A stretch of DNA of 64,000 nt from Phylloscopus collybita (taxonomy: Eukaryota > Chordata > Aves > Passeriformes > Phylloscopidae), in NCBI GenBank assembly GCA_027886175.1, contig JAJNNQ010000002.1, positions 1,492,001 to 1,556,000 on the forward strand, written 5' to 3'. Made by a program: the position numbers and the translations under genes. Shown here in pieces: positions 60,801-64,000 of the stretch. The notes below the pieces were generated by a model that was given only the letters and a program-made list of their open reading frames with translations, was not told the origin of the DNA and made no database searches. The stretch's first letter is position 1; the number at the start of each line of letters is the position of its first letter.

Positions 60801-62089
60801 TTAATGTCAGTATCACATCCTGAAGAGCAACCAGGAGGAAACAGAAAGAAGAAAAAGGGAATGTATAAAATAATCCTTCCTATGGGCTATGCTATCCAGC
60901 AGTCACCACAGTGCCCTTCTATAACACAGTTTGGGATAAAGTTTTAACATTCCTTAACAGTATCTTCCACATCCTTTATCAAACCAACCCAAGAGAAATT
61001 CCAGGATGATTTCACTGTCCATCCATCACTTCCATTCTAAGCAAGTGGCCCTAAACAGGGTTTGTTTGTGCCACTATTGAGAGCTTTCTATGAAAATCCA
61101 GGTATGTTCCTGGAACAATCCATAAACACGTCTCATTTCAAAGAATCCTCTCTCAAAGGGCTGCTTCCCTACCGAGGGGAACACAAAAAACACAAAGGTG
61201 TTGGCACAGGATGAGTTTGGTTCATTCAGACATTGGGGGGAAAAAAGGAATGTTCCCTCTTTGAAATGGAGCAGAAGTGGTTCAGTCAAGGCTCTGGATG
61301 GGTACATTACTCATGGGTTTATAAAGCATTTTCATCAGAGCCCTCTGATGAATGGCTCTTCACAGATGGTCTGAAGCATCCAGGTGTGCTTTCCAGGAAG
61401 AAGGACATGCTGGGATGGGCTCCCAGCCTCGGGACAAAGGAAAAAGTCATTGTTCCTAAAAATGAAGGAGTCAAGAGGGCCCCAGTGGTTTGGAGCCACT
61501 CCAAGCTCAAGAGCTTCTCTGACAAAAATCTGGACAGGGCCACCTCTCCTCCTTTGGCTGAGGAGGGAGGGAAACAAAAGGACAAGTCACTTGTCAAATG
61601 AGTGAAGCAGAGCAAGGTTAGGACAACCACAAGGAGCAATGCTGCCATGGAGGAAAAGGATCCACAAAAAGGGGGAAAACCACAGAGAGCAAGTGAAGGG
61701 ATCCTGACCTAATCCAGCAGAGGATGGACACAGGGACAGAGCTGATCCAGAAGAACAGAACGTGCTGGAGAACACTGATTGTCCAGGGATCTCCAAGAGG
61801 AAAGCTCCTAATTACATTTAAGTTTGCCAGCTTGGACATTTTTGATAACCCTCCTGTGCCCGATGGCCAGTGCACATAGAGGACATCGTGTCTGAGCAGC
61901 TGCTAAAGAGAAACATTCTCCTCAGGACTCAGCAGCCTGACTACAGATTTGAGGAGGAATTTAACAGTTCTGGAGAAGTAAACATTGCTGGACTCAGTAA
62001 ACAAAACTATCAGCACTCCCCCTGCACTGTCCTGTGTGTAGGGTCAGTGTGAAGACACAGGGATAATTCAAAATGCAGTTCCACTCCTT

Positions 62090-62386
62090 CACAGTACAAC
62101 ACAAATGAACAACACTCACACACTGAGATGTCCAAGGCAAAAAAAAAGGGGCAGTTTATTTACAGACCTCGACATTTATAGAATTCCAACAGTGACCATG
62201 GATTGGAGGATGAAAATTGTCCTCTCCAACCACACTATGGTCAACCCAGCAGTCCATCAATTCTCTCCTCCTCCAGAAAGGAATGCAAAACAATCATTAT
62301 TTACATGAAAAGTGCGTGAGAAACTCCATTACAAAAATGTAAAACATCAGAAGGCTGAAAGAACTTTAGAAAAACGGAGAGACACA
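62090..62386 (-). mobile_element. Solo LTR, small family copy D (sense to VIPR1)
   Basis: Minus-strand copy closely similar to copy E 0.3 kb away. Its U3 end in minus sense begins TGTGTCTCTCCG. The U5 end (left edge) has lost the usual CA. Flanks CTCCTT (62084-62089) and CTCCTG (62387-62392) match at 5 of 6 positions, supporting an independent insertion. A polyadenylation signal lies at 62155-62160 in sense with VIPR1. Confidence 0.85.
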
Positions 62387-62706
62387 CTCCTGGTGGCTGA
62401 AAAGGGAGTTAAATCCACAGGCTGAACAGGTTGTAATGTGAGCCTAAGAGCCTGAAACACAGGAGAAAAGGTAACAAATAGGACATGACACACACTCGCC
62501 CACACTGTCTAAAGCAGGCATGCACACAGCTCTTCCACCTGAGGAGAGCCCTGACATCTCCCCAGGAGCCTGAGGGCCACAGTTAAATCTTCTGCCAGCT
62601 CCCACCACCTTCCTCATCACGCTGCTCATGGAAGGATGCTGTGACAGGGCTGCATCTCCACCACTGACACTTCTGAGCAGGCAGCTGGGTGCCAGGTGGG
62701 GCAGGG

Positions 62707-63012
62707 TGTCGCCGTATGACACGAAGGAAGGACACCTTCACGCTGAGATGTCCAAGGCAAAAAAGGGGCAGTTTATTTACAGACCTTGACATTTATAGAA
62801 TTCCAACAGTGACCACGGATTGGAGGATGAAAATTATCCTCTCCAACCACACTGGTCAAATCAACAGTCCATCAATTCTCTCCTCCTCCAGAAAGGAACG
62901 CAAAACGACCATTGTTTGCATGAAAAGTGAGTGAGAAACTCCATTATAAAAATGTAAAACATCAGAAGGCTTTAGAAGAACTTTAGAAAAACTTCAGAAG
63001 AACAGGGCGACA
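62707..63012 (-). mobile_element. Solo LTR, small family copy E (sense to VIPR1)
   Basis: Minus-strand copy with TG...CA ends (plus strand TGTCGCC to GGCGACA) and an AATAAA signal at 62772-62777 in sense with VIPR1. Flanks GCAGGG (62701-62706) and GCAGAG (63013-63018) match at 5 of 6. The body is about 90% or more identical by eye to copy D. The 320 bp between D and E show no retroviral gene. Confidence 0.87.
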
Positions 63013-63101
63013 GCAGAGGATCCCAGTGAAGTGTCAGATGATGGAAATACCCACGTTCCAAACCCAAACAACCTGCCAGCAGCATCCGTTCTGCTTTAAA
63101 C

Positions 63102-63242
63102 AGAACCGTGGAATGACTCAGGTTGGAAGGGACCTTGAGGACCATCTCATTCCAACCCCCTGCCATGAGCAGGGACACCTTCCACTATCCCAGGCTGCTC
63201 CAAGTCTCATCCAACCTGACCCTGGAAATTTCCAAGGATGGA
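63102..63242 (-). mobile_element. CR1 3' end
   Basis: Antisense: AGAACCGTGGAATGACTCAGG, TTGGAAGGGACCTTGAGGAC, CATGAGCAGGGACACCTTCC. Confidence 0.92.
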
Positions 63243-64000
63243 CCATGGTGAGGCCTGAGCAGGAAAGTGTTTTCCAGTGGCTTTAAGGAAGCAAGGATCA
63301 AACCCTCTTGCTTCCTGCAGGGATCCACTGCCCCAGCTTGGCTGCTGGGTGAGAGCTTTGCTTCCCATCCATCCCCCAATAAAGTCAACTTCCAGCACCC
63401 TCAGACTGTGCACCAGGCTGTGGTGAACCTGATGTTCAGCAAGAGAATTAATTCTGCTTTATTCCCCTGGGCATTTCCTTCTGTCATTCCTTACCAGCTA
63501 ACAGCACAGATGGGGGAAAGAGATTAGAGGGAAGATGTTTCTGCTTTGTCTGTTTAAAAGGGAAAATGCAGAAGAGCACAAAAGGCACAGGAGCTGAGTG
63601 CTTTGATGGCAAAACCAAATCTTAGTGGCACAGCAGCACCAGAACTCTCTCAGGTGATGCCACTGGCTGTAGATCTCATTGTTTTACATAGGTTGTGTCT
63701 TTAATGTCTTTTGACAGATGGAGAAACCAAAGCAGAAAACCCCCAAAACCCCACATAAAACCAACCAGAAACTCCTCCCCAAACTCAAAAGGATCTAAGG
63801 AAATCCCAACCCACAACAAGCCCACCAAAAAAAAACCCACAACAAAACTGTCAGGTTGGTCTCTCTGCCTCCAAAAACTCTTTCCTTATAGAAAAAAAAA
63901 TAGACAAAGGAGTAACAAACCCTGCCTAAATACTTCACAATCTCTGTTCCCAGAATTTGAATGCCTCCAAAAGATCTTTCCATGAGCCAGTGTACCTTGA

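Larger units (their letters stand above)
51705..64000 (-). other. VIPR1: 3' part of VIPR1 intron 1 (over 12.3 kb)
   Basis: No exon with a signal peptide and a phase-0 donor was found, so exon 1 and the promoter are inferred to lie to the right. The region holds a tandem duplication at 52153-52236, a T-run at 54333-54350, a CR1 at 54530-55157, T/A tracts at 55.9, 57.4, 58.16 and 58.36 kb, CR1 ends at 60.6 and 63.1 kb, and two solo LTRs at about 62.09-62.39 and 62.71-63.01 kb. In 52.7-54.3, 56.2-57.3 and 58.5-60.6 kb I see nothing I can name. Confidence 0.75.

Noticed and set aside
62090..63012. D and E as the two LTRs of one provirus
   Set aside because: Each has its own flanking duplication and no retroviral genes lie between them.
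1..64000. CRISPR arrays, operons, tRNA or rRNA genes
   Set aside because: No regularly spaced repeats with unique spacers, no prokaryotic gene layout, and no cloverleaf or rRNA sequence noticed. The sequence is clearly vertebrate.

Overview
The window is vertebrate nuclear DNA, most likely from a songbird. Nearly all of it is intron of one gene: the vasoactive intestinal peptide receptor VIPR1 (VPAC1, a class B GPCR) on the minus strand. Seven consecutive coding exons can be read with canonical GT/AG sites and unbroken phase: 51608-51704, 36258-36365, 26178-26281, 21283-21383, 17931-18063, 2532-2685 and 101-161. They encode about 252 residues, from the N-terminal hormone-binding domain (seven cysteines) through TM1-TM4. 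By comparison with the usual 13-exon layout of this family these are exons 2-8. The signal-peptide exon should lie to the right of the window. TM5-TM7 and the C-terminal tail should lie to the left.

The introns carry typical avian content. There are more than 20 CR1 LINE fragments, recognised by the 3'-end signature (a tail like ATTCTATGATTCTATGA and the block GGTTGGAAGGGACCTT in antisense). There are several solo LTRs of endogenous retroviruses, purine/pyrimidine microsatellites and long poly-A/poly-T tracts. One LTR family (about 300-345 bp) has five copies, with 6-bp target duplications that are perfect at 34562-34906 and near-perfect at three others. A second family (about 720 bp) has two copies, with 5-bp duplications. 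A third, AT-rich element at 8391-8972 keeps a polypurine tract in front of it and is unusually CpG-rich.

Region by region: 1-2.7 kb holds exons 8 and 7 with a CR1 between them. 2.7-17.9 kb (intron 6) holds the LTR cluster next to exon 7, an old diverged repeat pair near 5 kb, the 8.4-9.0 kb ERV end and the (AAAAGG)n tract at 10.6 kb. 18-26 kb has exons 6, 5 and 4, with a solo LTR 34 bp from the exon 5 donor. 26-36 kb (intron 3) is CR1-rich and contains an LTR nested inside a CR1. 36-51.6 kb (intron 2) has a retroviral-LTR-like block at 39 kb and a local duplication at 39.7-43.3 kb. 51.7-64 kb is part of intron 1, with a 0.6-kb CR1, a poly-T/poly-A inverted pair and two neighbouring solo LTRs.

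I see no second host gene, no tRNA or rRNA, no CRISPR array and no undescribed system. The most notable features are transposable elements placed very close to VIPR1 splice sites.
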